Origin: Lanius collurio
Taxonomy: Eukaryota > Chordata > Aves > Passeriformes > Laniidae
DNA: 64,000 bases
Assembly: GCA_020086605.1 (NCBI GenBank)
Contig: JACBWW010000008.1
Location: 26,735,441-26,799,440 of the forward strand
Direction of reading: 5' to 3'
Part shown: in pieces, positions 38,401-51,334 of the stretch
How the letters are laid out: each line of letters begins with the position of its first letter
Numbering within the stretch: position 1 is the stretch's first letter
Notes under the pieces: model-generated
Databases searched by the model: none
Told to the model about the DNA's origin: nothing
The model's input: only the letters and a program-made list of their open reading frames with translations
Made by a program: the position numbers and the translations under genes

Positions 38401-40900
38401 TGATCTGGCACTTACTACAGCCCTAGTGACTAGTATTTGTTAAAATGACAGTTTCAGGAGCAGTCCCTCTGAGTTTGACTTAATGTGTCCTGGCCAAATT
38501 AGATGCCTGAATCAAGAGCTAGAATAATGTCTCTGATTTCTGAAGAGGGAGGACCCTGAGGTCATAATGAAGAATTTCAGATAGTAAGAAAGTCCTGGCA
38601 GCACTGTCACTGACCTTGCACACATGTTTACTATGTCCCTGATAAACAGGATTGCCAGTAACCATTAATTGAGATTGGCTTGGGCAGCCTTTAGGCATGG
38701 AGTACCCCAAGACTCCCCTGCAGTACTTGGCTCCATGTGCAGGATGGATGCAGGAGGGTCCCAAGGAAGAATTTACAACCCCTGACTGACTAAATCATTC
38801 CGTGCAAGATTTCTTCAGAACAAATGAAGGGATCCCACTTGCTCCCATTTGATTACTGCATGGGATATAAACTGAAATAACAGCTTAATAAATACCTTGT
38901 TTTTTTAAGAAAAAATACGTAAAGAAGTATCTCTTGTGCTCAGACATCAAAGGAACCAGTGCAATAAAAACAGATTGATAAATCCCTCAAGTAAGGGAGT
39001 GCAAAAAGCACATCAACAGCCTGATGAGTACAGGAAATTAAAACCGGAGGACTTAGGCTACTGGGTAATGACTAGGAAAAGGCATATTGTAGATTGAGAT
39101 GAAGGCTTTAGTCTCTGTTCTCAGGATAGATTTACCAGAGCAGAGAACTGGCCAGTATCCAACCTCCTACCCTCCTGGGATAGAGAGAAATGGGGCTTTC
39201 TGCTGGGTCCGAGGCAGTTTCAGGGAAGAAATAATGGAGCCTGTCAGGAAGGCACCAAAAAGTTTAAACAATGTGGAGTAGTCTCTGCCTTTTTGCATGC
39301 CTTCTTAAACAGAAATAAACCTCAGAAGCACCTGGGATTCACCCAGCACCAGTTATAAATATGAATAACAGAGTAAAGACATCAAACAAAGGAAAATGCA
39401 GGCTATGTATCAGGAAAAATCGCATAAGAGTGTGATCTATTAGCCCTCATGCTCTCCTCCCAAAAGGGGTGGAGGTGGAATTTCTGTTGCTCAAAGCATT
39501 AAAACCCCAGGTCCTGGGGAGTGTGCTGCAGGACCAATCCCACACTGACTGGAGGGAGGATGAGGTGATTTTAATGGGTGGTCGTTTCCACCTTCAAATC
39601 TCTTTTATGTGCTTGCCAGGGTGCCTTTAGTGACAGGCTGCAGTTCAACGCCAGAGCTGAAAGAAGCCTGGACACAGCTCGAGAGAGTGATTCAGAAGAA
39701 GTAGACAGGAAAGGAGGTATAGAAAGAGGGGTGGGGGTGTTAATTTAACTGAGACAAGCCAAAGTGCATAAAAAATTTTCCATTTCAGTTTGGGATGGGA
39801 GCTGAGGCTGAAATGAAGGAAGAGTGGTTAAGTGATCCCATCATTCCTTAAATATTTATAGACACATGTCACATGCCAGTGGCAAGTATGTTAAAGTCTC
39901 ATTAGCATTGCTTTCCTTCATCAAGGCCTGAAAAATTAATACCAATATTAAAGGTTTCTGCCTTGAACACAGGTACTGCTGCTCTGTAACCCCTCACCTG
40001 GGTCTGAATAGGGGAAATTCTTTCTCTGTGTGAGCTGCAGCTGAAACAAAAGTTTCCATCAACACCAGCACCAAACGCTTAATTTCCTCCTCCCTACAGC
40101 TCCTCCTTCCCTGCCAAGGAAATAAAAATGAAAGAGAAATAACCTTCCCTAATCATGAATGTCTGCATAAGAGATTATGTTTTATTTCGCCTCTTTACAT
40201 TGTCAGTTGTTTCTATAGCCACTCCTTTCATTACTTCTTTTTACTTTGCCATTTCTTCCCTCTGTTTCCTCCATCACCCTCTGCAGTTCCTCTACTCCAC
40301 ACCTAACCTGTGTCCTTCCTTCTGCCTGTTGGTTTTCCTAAATGCTTTCCTTCTCTTTCTTTAGTGCCATTTTTAGAATTGTTGTTGACTTACTTCAAAG
40401 AGCCCCCCTGGATTGTATACTCCTGGAGGAAAAGCACCAGCCAAGCTGGAGGCCTGACACAACAAATCTCAGTCCCAGGAGTCTTTCCACTGTGTCCCCC
40501 AGGCTGCAGGAGGGACTGATACTGAGGGAGAAAGTAGCTTTCTCTGCTCCTGTGAGGCCTCGATTTTATTTCCGGCTCACGGCAGAAATACAACTAAGTA
40601 TGAACAACTCCGTTCCTTCAGGGGACATTGCTTCTGGCACCTGTCCATTCATGGATATCAGACAGTGTCTGTTGGGGAGGATGAAATAGGGAAACCTTAT
40701 AAATATGACTGCTTGGCAAAAGATTCTGAAAATATAAAACCTGTAAGTGAAATAGAAATGAAAGCCAGTTTTGAGATATAAGATACCAAGCTGTTAGTTA
40801 CTGTACAACCAAAAAACAATGGCTAGCCAGCTGAAGGAGAATCCCTCTTGATTGAACAATGTCTTTAGCAAAGAAGAGGATGCTTCAGCAAAGAGAAAAG
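35421..40900. other. Intergenic sequence downstream of NPR3, no gene recognised
   Basis: This is AT-leaning DNA with only short, both-strand ORFs. I see a local duplication of TTTTCACTCAGGC near 36848-36883 and a T16 tract. A C/T-rich stretch at about 40185-40350 keeps several frames open by composition alone. There is no RNA gene or identifiable repeat family. Confidence 0.6.
36986..37001 (+). repeat. Poly(T) tract, 16 T
   Basis: A simple run of 16 T in intergenic sequence, with no retrocopy recognisable beside it. Confidence 0.85.
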
Positions 40901-41359
40901 TCCAAGGGTCAGAGGAACCCTGCCAGCGTGGCAGGGAAGACAAAAGTAGTTTTAGAAAGTAGTGTTTAGGAGTTAAAATGTAGCACAGTATGGTAATGTA
41001 GTAGTTTTGATAGGTTGTATGTAAATTCTATAAGGATTTCTGTCTTCTCTTGATTGGATGTTGTACTATTACCACATTCAGTATAAGAGATATAATATCA
41101 TGTAACCAGACTTTTAGCTCTCTTACTCTCTCGCAATCTCTCAATCTCTCTCTAGTAATCTCTCTCTCTTGCACTCTCTCCAGACTGTAACTCTCTATCT
41201 CCTGCTCTGCCTCTCGCTCTAAGCTGTGGCTGGCAGCTTAAGCAGAGCTCCTGCACCCACAACTCTTGCAAATAAACTGCACGTTTCAGGAGCTGCCTTG
41301 AACTGTAGAAATCACCCAAACTGACTGTGTCTTGCTGCGGAACCTTTTTATTTTCAACA
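40900..41359 (+). mobile_element. ERVL-like LTR segment (boundaries approximate)
   Basis: The block reads like a retroviral LTR on the + strand. There is U3-like sequence, a TATA-like GTATAAGAGATATAA near 41080, and a CT-rich tract from 41115 to 41220 with many CTCTC repeats. AATAAA follows at about 41270, then a short U5-like tail ending near TTTTCAACA at 41351-41359. It resembles avian ERVL LTRs from memory. I could not find a convincing start or target-site duplication; a TGTTAG at 40792 is one possible left end. No linked gag or pol is recognisable. Confidence 0.5.
41115..41220 (+). repeat. CT-rich low-complexity tract
   Basis: Repeated CTCTC and AATCTCTC units occupy about 105 bp within the LTR-like block, consistent with a degraded (CT)n microsatellite. 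Confidence 0.8.
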
Positions 41360-41471
41360 AGTGTCATGATTTTTTTCTTTTTCATAAAAAATGACACAAC
41401 TTTCCTTAAGATGTTTTTATTTTTATTTACTAGATATAACTGGCTTTGCTCTGATTCATCAGATTATAAGA

Positions 41472-41518
41472 ATGATCAAAATCCAATTGCAATATAGCAG
41501 CAATTGGATTTTGATCAT
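41472..41518. repeat. Perfect 19-bp inverted repeat, 9-nt loop
   Basis: ATGATCAAAATCCAATTGC at 41472-41490 is exactly matched by its reverse complement at 41500-41518, around the loop AATATAGCA. The stem is AT-rich with no mismatch. It starts 113 bp after the end of the LTR-like block. Confidence 0.95.
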
Positions 41519-44500
41519 AAAGACCACCTGTTGCAAATAAAGTTCATTGTTTTTTGAACAAACATCATTAGGAGGCTGTGTCCTGCTAGAACATGATGTA
41601 CCTGATTTGGCAGACTAGTGTTAACAGGACAGGTGCCTACCTGGTTTTCTAAAGGAGTGGTAAAGAAATGGGATTATGCACTCCAGGAGTTTGTCCATCA
41701 GTGGGAAGGTTTGAAACAGTTGTTTAATTTCAACTGTGTTTGATAGAAAGGGGATGAGTCTTAAAGATACGTAGGATTCAGAGATTTCATGCAAATGGTG
41801 ACTAAGTACAGGGAGGTGATAAGAGTGGGAAGCAGAGAGAAACAGCTGAAGGTCTCTGTTAATGAAAGGAATCAAAGCTGGGTTCAGCATTTATTGTCTT
41901 GGTGCTGGCCAGGCCAAATCCAAGCACTGAGCTGGTAGTCGAGCAGCCATCCCAGGCTCATTTCATAATACCAGCTTTGAATGATAGCGTAAGTTGGAGT
42001 CATTATTTTTCATTTGGCATTGAAATAAACAGAGGAAAAAGACAAGGAAAGGGAAGGATAAACATTTTTGCAAAGCACATCTAAAACACTAATGAACATT
42101 TAATCATTTCTACAGGGGTTTGCAAATCAAAGGAAGCAAGGAAGAAACCCTCCTAAGCTTGTTAGATTGGGAACAAGTACTCTCATTTTGTTTTTCTGCT
42201 ACTGTCTGGAATTTTCCTTCTTCCCAAGTTTATCATTTTTACCTTACGTTTAAGCCTATGCAATGTGTGATTTAACACAGGAGACAGAAAAACAGAGAGG
42301 TCTGTTTTTCAGTATCAGGAGTGTCTCTGTTGTGGAAAGTTGTCAGCTCCCAAACATTGTCTACACTGCATAGATCTGTGTACTTTGGCAGCTTTATAGC
42401 TCTGAATCTAACTCCCCAGAGACCTGTTGCAACTTGTGAACCCATAAGGAATTTTTCAGGCCAGTTCTAAACCTAATTCATTCGCTTATGAGAACAGTTT
42501 CATTATAAGATTTTTAATAGAGATTCTCAAATGATTGTTTTTCTTTGTCATTCTTGCAGTAACAGTGATTTGAAACATGGAAAAAAAATGTCAGATTTCT
42601 AAACCAGATCTGGATTTCAAGGTGAAATTGCTAAAACTTCGGGGTTATTATCTGGGATGCAGATATTGCAGCATTTGTTCTTGGCTTTTCACTTGGATTT
42701 TTTTCTAAGTACACTTCTTGCCCTCTAGGTCAAATGCCTGTGTCAGCTGTAATGCTGGACCAAACAATTGTAGCTGTAAAGGGCAAAAAAAGTGAACCAA
42801 GTATCACCAGATGAAACATTTTATTTTATGGTTAGTAGTAGACTTCCAATAACCTGAAATATTTTGGTGCTTCTATTTGTTCTCTGCTGGGAAAACAACT
42901 TGGTTTAATTTAATTTTGGTTTTCATTTAATTTAATTTAATTTAATCTATTTCTCTGTCTGCAGATATTTTCATATCACTTAATTAATTACTAATGAAGA
43001 AAGAGCATGAATTGGGCTTTATATTACAAGATCATTTACTCCTACTCTTTCGTTAAATGTTAAAATATTCCAAAATTTTTTGAGGAAAAAGAATCAGCTT
43101 CTTTTTTGACTAGAGATTGTGTGGGGAGTCCCATTAGAATGAAAACTTCTCTCAGTAAATTACTTTACACTTTCTCACAGGATTATAGCTTCTTTGTATG
43201 CTTGGTTTGCTTGGCTGGATCTTTTATCTGTTCTTCACATCAGTGGCTTCCAGTTTTTCTCTCTTAACCCTTTCATGTTTTCTCTCTCCATTCTGTAGGA
43301 CTTTTTCTTTGTAGTCTTAAAGCCACAGATACCAATTGTTTTTCCAAAAGGCACATCAAGTCTTGATGGATTCCTGAATACCAGGAGTAAATTGCGAATG
43401 ATTTCCCCCACCATTCCAGCAGGACCCTTCAGCACAGACATGGGGCTTCAGTGTAAGATGTATTTCATGGGAAAAGTTTAGGGACATGGTTGGAGTACAA
43501 GCTTTGCTGTACTCTGACAATCCTTGGGCTACTGCAACTAGAAAGCAGAGACCCTGCAGTGCACCTCTGTGCCTGCCCAGGGTGAGAGGAGATGGTGATT
43601 TACTGATGCAGCTGATGCTTTTACTGCCCTGCAGAGCTCCAGCACACCTGGAGCTCTGCCTCACTGGGACCATGAGTAACTCTGGGATCAGCCTCTGGAG
43701 GACTGGCTGCCAAGTGATTAAAACAGCATTGTATGAAGCATATTTCTGATAAAGTATTTACATACTAGTTTATAGTGTTTTCATGTAACCCATACTTCCT
43801 CCTATTCAGCTCTGGTTCATTTACCCTGTCCACATCCACAGTGAGTAAGAGTGTCCAGAGACAGTGTGATTACATCTGTTTTATCAATATGCACCATTCT
43901 GTGGAAATGGGAGTAGCAATTAAAATTAAATTATGCTGCTTTTCCCCTTTGAAATCATTGATGAAAAAATAATCTAAAAATATTATGTTAACCTTTTGCT
44001 AATATCGCTGTGAACCCTTGGTTTAAGGTCTCTTTATTTAACTGTGTAGAAGAGGAAATGATAACAAATGTTTCAAGGAGCATTGTTCACAAAGATGTAG
44101 GAACTCTGTCTCCAAGCAAAATACTTCATCACTTCTTGTTTACAAGAGGTATTTTCTGATCTTCTTTTCTGGTCTGAAAAGTTTCAAAACTTATGTTCAA
44201 GAAAAGCAGAAGAGCACCTCTGTGGAGGTCACAAATAAAATCCTCCACTTGTATTGTAGCCGGGTTGATACAGCAATGCAAGAGAAGATTTGAAAAGTAC
44301 CTAGCAGGGAATTTTCTCATAGGACAACACTCTGGAGTACATGGAAAGTTAGTAACACCTAGCCAAGTTAAATTGCATTAAACTAGAGTCTTCTCTTATT
44401 GAGAAATACTAGCTGATGTTCCTAATAGGGATTTTGAAATTGAATTGAAATAAGTAACTTAATGCTGCAAAATGTTTGGGATTTGTTAACTACATTAACT

Positions 44501-47500
44501 TCTTTAAATAGGGAAAAAAAACCCCTACACATACTACTAAGTGGTTTTTGCACAGTGCTGGACATTATTTTTATCCACATTCTCTCCACAAAGCTGATGG
44601 AGCTGAGTGGAAACAGCATGGCATGTGAGAAGAATCATCACTTTAATTTGATTTACTTATCAAGGCATGTCTAGGAACCTGCAGATTTGAGAGGTTTTGA
44701 TCACCAATCTTTAGTTTCAGAAACAGTACTAGGGCAGTCACAGGAGAAGCAAGTGCCCCATGGGCTTTCCTGTCCTATGGAGTGCATGCTAAAAGAACTC
44801 AGCACTTCTGGAAGGAATAGAGCTCTTGCTACCTCTAAATATTACCAGTTGAAACCATTTTTAGGATTTTTGTTGCTGATGTGGAGAACATAACCTGGCC
44901 TGCAAAATTCAGTTGCTTCCTCAGTTTTCTGCAGCTGTCCTGGACAGTTGCTGAATCTGGTCTCTTATGGGATTTCTCTGTTGAAAACTTTCCGACCATT
45001 GGACAAAAAGACCCTAGCTGTGTTCTTCTTTGCAATGGGAAGAAAATTCACTGTACCAGCTAGTTTGAGAAAATCTTGAGATGGAGAAAGGAGGAAAACT
45101 TTTAAAAAGGGTGATATTTAACATTTTTAAAGGTGAAGAAAACATGCCAGCAAAACTTCTGACCACTCACAGTCAGCATTAAAGACAAAAACTAAGGAAC
45201 ACAAATTTGTTTGGGGTTTCAGTTATTCCCTTTTAAAAGGCTGTACAGTAATTAAGTGAAGTCGATAAGGTGACAAGGTTTCATTTTTAAGACTGGATGT
45301 GGATAATGGGTTAATATAGAAAAAGTTCTTTTGCTGTAGCTGGAAAAGAAACCAGAGAGGCTGATGCTTCCTGATGAGGGACATTATGACTTTTTTGATG
45401 GTGAGAAATGTATGCATTACTCAGGAGAAAAATAATAATGAGAAAGAACTTGGATTTTCCAAGGAATCTTTGAATTTCATTGCATTTACCCTGTGTTCCA
45501 CAGTGGTCAGATGGCTTAAAGAAAGCTGAGAGAAATCTCATCATGTAAAGCCTTCCCAGAGGAGGAATTTCTCCCAGTCTGTATAAGTTAGTGATTATTT
45601 TGTGTCCTGAAGGGAAGGATTCATACATAAACATAAGACACAATTCCTCTTTGAATTAATGCAGTTATCTGTCTGTGAAAGGATAGCATTTTCTATGATG
45701 GGTTTCCAGAATATTTCTGTCAGATATTCCTGAGCCTTGGGTATTTTTGAAAAGCAAATTAAAACCCATTATGTAGTGAATCTGTGAAAGTGGGATGTGA
45801 CACAATTAAAAAATGGTCTCTCTGGACATTTTTTCTGTGCTAAAGCTCCATGGTGGGTCTAGGTAAAGGTTGCGTGCTACAGTGCACACCTAACATGAAG
45901 AGTAACTAAAGGAGAATTGCAGGCTGTACAAACCTTTTACAGCTTTCCTGAGAGAGGCACTTGAACACTGCAACAAACATAGCATGAAGCCACAACAGTA
46001 ACTCTGTCCCAGGTTAGGTCTTCAGCCAGATTTAGAGCTTTCACAAGAGTACATGGACATGAGGAAATGCATCTTGATTTTTGCCAATGCCTTGTGTCGT
46101 AAAAAAAAGTCTGTCTAGCCATTCCAGGAGGAATTTTTGAGGTGATTATTTCTCACGTAATTTGACAGTTTTTAAATGCTTCTCACTTTCATGCAAGTAG
46201 AAGGAAAATGATAGTCAGGACAGCAAGCCATGCAACAGAAAGCTGACCCTAATGGTGCTGCCCTTTATAAAGCTGAAGTGTAAATCATTCCTCATAGAAA
46301 ATATTTCCTGTCTGCTGGATGTATTCCCATAGCACTAATAGAGACATGGTATATTGCTGTAATTGAAAAATCTTATGTTGTCTAGAAGGCTAGCTTTGTA
46401 TAAAATGCAACACAGAACCTTTGCTATCAGATAGCGGAAAATACAGAAGTTAATCCAAACAGGTCTGTGTTGCTTTCAGCTTTAAAAAAAAAGAAGTTTC
46501 ATACATGGAAAAACTAACACATGCTGTGTGCCCTGTGCATTATGCTGTGCTACCCTTTTAATAACCCTGACTGCCTGACCCTTTCACAAAATCACTCTTT
46601 GCTCTTTCATATTTACCTTAAAGCATTTTGTCATTCATTCTGATCTCACCCTATTTATTTTCCTCAGTATTTCCCCTCTTTTCCACCTTTTCTATTGCCT
46701 ACTTATGCAGAGTTTAGTGCTAGTCTAACTCCATGTATAAATACCTAAGTGTATGTCTGTGGCTGTCAGCTAGGCACCTCCACATCTGTCATATGCATCC
46801 AGTGCATATGAATTGCTTTCATATTTAGTGGAACTAAACACAAATCATCCAGGCACCAGTTATGGTACACAGACTTCAGTATGTAGCTGTTTATCAGACC
46901 TGCTGTGTATTCATTCATGAATACTTAAAATGCAATCTACAGCAATTAGGCAGAGCTGTCTGTTTGTAGGGGTACTGATCTAAATCAACCCTAAACCAAA
47001 TTGTTAAAAAAACCCTTCTACCTCCTTCTCATGCAGAGATTTACAGAAAAATATTTACAAAAGCTATTACCCTATAGTGCAGCTGAAAACTCCCTGTCTC
47101 AGGCAATGTTAACCTGACAATACCTTTACATATTTGCAAGCATCCTTTCCACTTTATTAAAAAATCCAAAGAGAAAAATTAAAGGGGTTTAATCTATGTC
47201 AGAAGGGGGCTTCTGCAAAAGTTCTGTCCTCAAGAAAATCATCAAGCCACCACTTTTGCACATTCCTGAGGTTGCTGAGAAGAGTAAAATAGCTATTCTG
47301 TTTTTCCTCTCTGATTTTGGTGCTTAATAACCCATTTCTGAGAGCTGGAAGCCCATGGTCCCTGAGTTTAGACACTGTGATTAGTACAGCAGCCACAGGC
47401 TCCCCAGTGCCTGAGCATAACCTTTGACTGCATAACTTTCATTTCATGGGCAATCTGACTTAGAGTTCATGTCTTCATGGATGCACAATGGTGGAAGCAG

Positions 47501-50500
47501 ACAGACACAGGCCTTGAAAAAGATCCAAATATATTAATCTTTACTTCTGGTAGCACAAGTGATCTCCAAACCCAGACACAAAATAAGCTGTCTGTATATA
47601 TTTGCCTGTTCCAGTTTCCTCAGGCTTAAGCATTCTTTGGGGTTAAATTAGTCTTCTAAGGAGTTCAGCATTTTCTTCTTCCTACTGTGCTTTGACTTTT
47701 CCTTCAAAGCACAGAGTTGAAACAAGCTCTTGGCTAAACTTACCCAAAATGTCCACTAGAAAAAAGAGGGGCTTTTTAAGACTTACTTTACCATGACAAG
47801 ATAACTAACTGTGTTTAATTTCTGTCCTGAGGCTCTCAGACATGAAGAACTAGTTTGTCCTGAGCAACCGTTCTCTGCAATGCTATTTGAATGCACAATC
47901 ATCAAAAACTTTAACTTTCATTATCTTCTATTATTATCCCTTTAAAGATGGCAAAATTCTTTCTTGGCATTGCTGCCAAGGTTTAACTTAGTAGGAAGGC
48001 AAAGGACAGCAGCAAAAGAAGTCAAGCATCACCTCCAAAATAGATGTTGCAAGCTGACCAAGTCATGTGTATATGGAAATCTCATTTCACATGGACATTT
48101 TCAGTGACCTTTCTTGCTACCCTGTTGCAGAAGTGATATTCTGCAATAGCTGTGTCCACGTGGCCAGCTGTTTCCTACTTAATTTCTATAACAATGGCAT
48201 AAAGACAGCAGGGGCCTATTTCAGGAGTCCTGTGGTGTTTTTTCCAGATGGTGAGCTAGCTGTTTGTATTCTGGATCCTCTTTTGCAACATGTTGTGACT
48301 GCACTGCAGGGCCAGCTGGAATCAGCCAGAACTGCAGGACTCATGGTCAAACTACACACTTCCACTGATTCATCTCCTTTTGGTGAACCAAAGCATTTTC
48401 AAGTTGCCATCAGTGGCCATGAAGGCCATGGCCCTAAGGGCCTCTCAAACAAAGAGGTTGAGATCTCCACACTGAATGGATTTGTCTGTGGAAAACACAC
48501 ACGGTTATGACAAGCTCATATCACAGCTCACACAAGGTGATGGCACTAGGAGGAAGATGAGAATACTTAGCAGGAATAAACTGTTTCTGAAATAAATTTG
48601 TTTTCTGAGCACAGGTAAAAGATTGAACATGCTGGAGAACTGCACTGTACTGCAGATCTGTCATGCTTAGTGGGGAAAATAGCAATACAAGAACCGTGAT
48701 GATTTCTGCTCTTGCGACCTCTGCCCTGCCAATCTTACAGATAGGGCACCAGCACAGCAGCACGGACCATAACAGGCATGAGAGATTCCTGGTGGCATTA
48801 CTGCTTGTTCCCATGTGATTTTAATCACTTAATGGCACCCTGTTCTTTGCCTGCTGTACCAAGATGAAACATTCTAAAGAAATGTGATTAAACAGATGTT
48901 TCTCTGTAGGCTTTGATGGCCTGCTTACTCAGTATGGCAGGTTCTCCAACATCATAGCCACATGGTATCCACTGAACAAAAGAGACACATTGCTCCAAAA
49001 TTCACAGGGGATACTCATGGTGTTTAAATTGTTGCTACTGTTTTGGAAAAAAAGACCTACCATTCCCCTTGCCCTTAAGCAAGAGTTCTGCACAGAAAGG
49101 TGTGTTAGTCTTTCGTGAGAAGCTACAGATTGACAAGGGAGTGTATTTAAGACTTGAAGCAGGAAAAGAGGGTGCTTAAGTGGGTGACTGTGAACATTAC
49201 ATCCCTTGTAAGTGCCTGCTTCCTTGCTCTAGGTTCATGAGAACAAAGGAGACTGTTTTTCATGGCGGCAAAGAACAAGAGGTGTTCCCAGATGGCAACT
49301 GGCAATGACAACTGATTCGGGGAGCATTTGTGATCCTAAATGGGACATGAAAATAAAGTGACTTTATTCATCATATGCATCATATGCATGGGAATTATGC
49401 TTTTAGGGAAAATAGAATGACTTTTCTCAGAACAGCATACATTAGATATATTGCTTTGGCAGTAGAGACCACTGTATGCACAGTATTTTGCTGATGTGTG
49501 TGAGGATCAGTGCTTTTATCAGCCCCTCATTGTGCATTCAGCCTGAGGTACTTTGCCTTACAAGAATCAAATAAGATGTTTACAACAACGTTGTTATCAA
49601 CCAAACATCAAGTGGACATGTAAGGTCTATACCCACTGAAAATAAAGATCTGGTGAGGGTCTGATTTTCTACTAGTTTCTTGATGAGTTCAGCAACCTAC
49701 TGAAAACCTCACTTTCAAGCAGGTTATGGCCCATGCCCAGCAGGTTTGCCTGCCATGAAGGGAGCTGGAGACACACAGACAAAGGTGTGACAGAAAATCT
49801 CACCTCTGAACAGGCAGCGTTCTCAACAACTCACGTTTATGACAGGATTGTTTCATTGCCTGAAACTACTGTGGTCTCTGAGAAATCAGCAGTAATAAGT
49901 GCACTTGTGCAAAATCATTTGCCTCTTCATCAGCTTCAAGATCTTCCTTTTGTTACCTCTACCCTGTGGGTACTATTGTAGTACAAGTAAATGCTCTCTT
50001 ATATCAGAATTCTGCTGCCTAAAGCCATCATGTAGATCCTTAACTTTCTTTCTTTCCTCCTAAATAAGATACCATCTGTTTTCGCTTTCTTCTGTGATTT
50101 TGATAGATTTCTGGGCTATCTTCTTTTTTCCATCTCACTAGGCAGTAGTTAGCAGAGAGTAACAAACCTCACCTTGGATGTCCTGGCATTTTGTTTCTAT
50201 GGGTTGTAGAAAATGGTTAAAAGAAGGCAAGGCACTGTCTCAGGGTGTTTACGTTTCCTTGCTTAAGCTGAATTTTTTCTAGGCCAAATTATGAATCTTC
50301 CTACTATGAAACACATACTGCTGCTGGTTGTATGAAAGAATGGCCAATGGGCAACAGCACCTGGCTTTACAATGTGAAGTGGGACACATTTAGCACTCAA
50401 ACCATGAAATAGCCACCAGCCTTGAGTGTGAGGCAAGGGGAGAGTGGATTGGGTGGGGACAGGTCAGTAATTACACCTGCATGTCTGCAGGCAGCCCTTA

Positions 50501-50558
50501 CAGTATTGATTATTAATTTTTGGATTTAATGTTATTAGAAGAGACTCTTCCCAATACA
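41519..50558. other. Intergenic sequence, no gene recognised
   Basis: About 9 kb of AT-rich DNA. The longest ORF is 147 codons at 48067-48510 on the + strand, without recognisable domains. A (TTTAA)n microsatellite lies at 42926-42945, and a short direct repeat of CATATGCAT near 49371-49388. I see no tRNA, snoRNA or identifiable transposon in it. Confidence 0.6.
42926..42945 (+). repeat. (TTTAA)4 microsatellite
   Basis: Four tandem TTTAA units are preceded by related TTTAATTTAA text from about 42904. Confidence 0.85.
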
Positions 50559-50564
50559 GGGAAT
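50559..50564. repeat. Target-site duplication, left copy
   Basis: GGGAAT directly abuts the TG of the 5' LTR. The identical hexamer follows the CA of the 3' LTR. Confidence 0.85.
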
Positions 50565-50863
50565 TGTTGGGGCTCCCTTCCCCTTCCCCTGGGAGGAATG
50601 GGCCCTGGGATGGGAGCCTGCCCTAGGTATGGGGTTTCCCTTCCACCTGGTCACCTGTACCCCAATCCTGTTCCCCCTTGGTTGTTTTGTGTTGCCCTGC
50701 CTGGGAAGACCCTGGTTGTCTCATGATTGCTCAGTTCTTCGGCAGTTCCCCGGCCATGCAGCTGGAGAATAAATGTCTCTGAAACATCTATCAGAAATTG
50801 TTCCCTGTTTCTTTCCACGGGCCTCACTGTCTAATGCATGGTGCAGTAGACCCCACTGCAACA
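50565..50863 (+). repeat. 5' LTR of the non-autonomous ERV
   Basis: The LTR has TG...CA ends, with AATAAA at 50768-50773 about two thirds along. The R/U5-like part after it (CTCTGAAACATCTATCAG onward) is nearly identical to the 3' LTR. The first ~100 bp is much more divergent. It is followed by GA and then TGGTGGAGAAAG, where a primer-binding site would begin; I cannot assign the tRNA. Confidence 0.9.
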
Positions 50864-51076
50864 GATGGTGGAGAAAGCAGCCAACATATCGATCCCCTGG
50901 AGGCAGTGACTGTAAAACAATCGAGACTTTGGAGACTACCAAAATTCATGAGTAACTGTTTGGATCTCTCTTCTTCCTTTTGTTTTGCTGTTCCATCTCT
51001 AAACTATAGAAGACTCGTGGAAAGACTCATGGCTGTCCAAGCCAAAAAGGGACATTTATCTTAAACTTGAAAAGAT

Positions 51077-51108
51077 TCTTGAACAGCTATGTAAATAGCT
51101 GTTCAAGA
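51077..51108 (+). other. 14-bp perfect hairpin with GUAA loop in the ERV leader
   Basis: TCTTGAACAGCTAT at 51077-51090 pairs fully with 51095-51108 around the four-base loop GTAA. In RNA this is a GNRA-type tetraloop. It lies about 210 bp after the 5' LTR, where retroviruses carry packaging or dimerisation structures. Confidence 0.85.
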
Positions 51109-51334
51109 TAACAGATATGTAAAATATAGCTTAATTCAGGCTCAAAAAGAACTGAGACACTTCCTGGCATTGTTGTTTACAAATTTTTTCTATGTTTTTT
51201 GGGACTTAGTTCTTACCAAAGACTTTTGGAAGAATGTTTGGACACAGGTAATTTCTGAGTCAAAATACGTGGCGTTGGAAGAATATTTCCATGAATATTA
51301 TCTAATTAAGAGACTGTTGAACAATCGCTGTGTC

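Noticed and set aside
50866..50885. TGGTGGAGAAAGCAGCC after the 5' LTR as a specific tRNA primer-binding site
   Set aside because: The position and TGG start fit, but I cannot match the rest to a known tRNA 3' end, so no tRNA is assigned.
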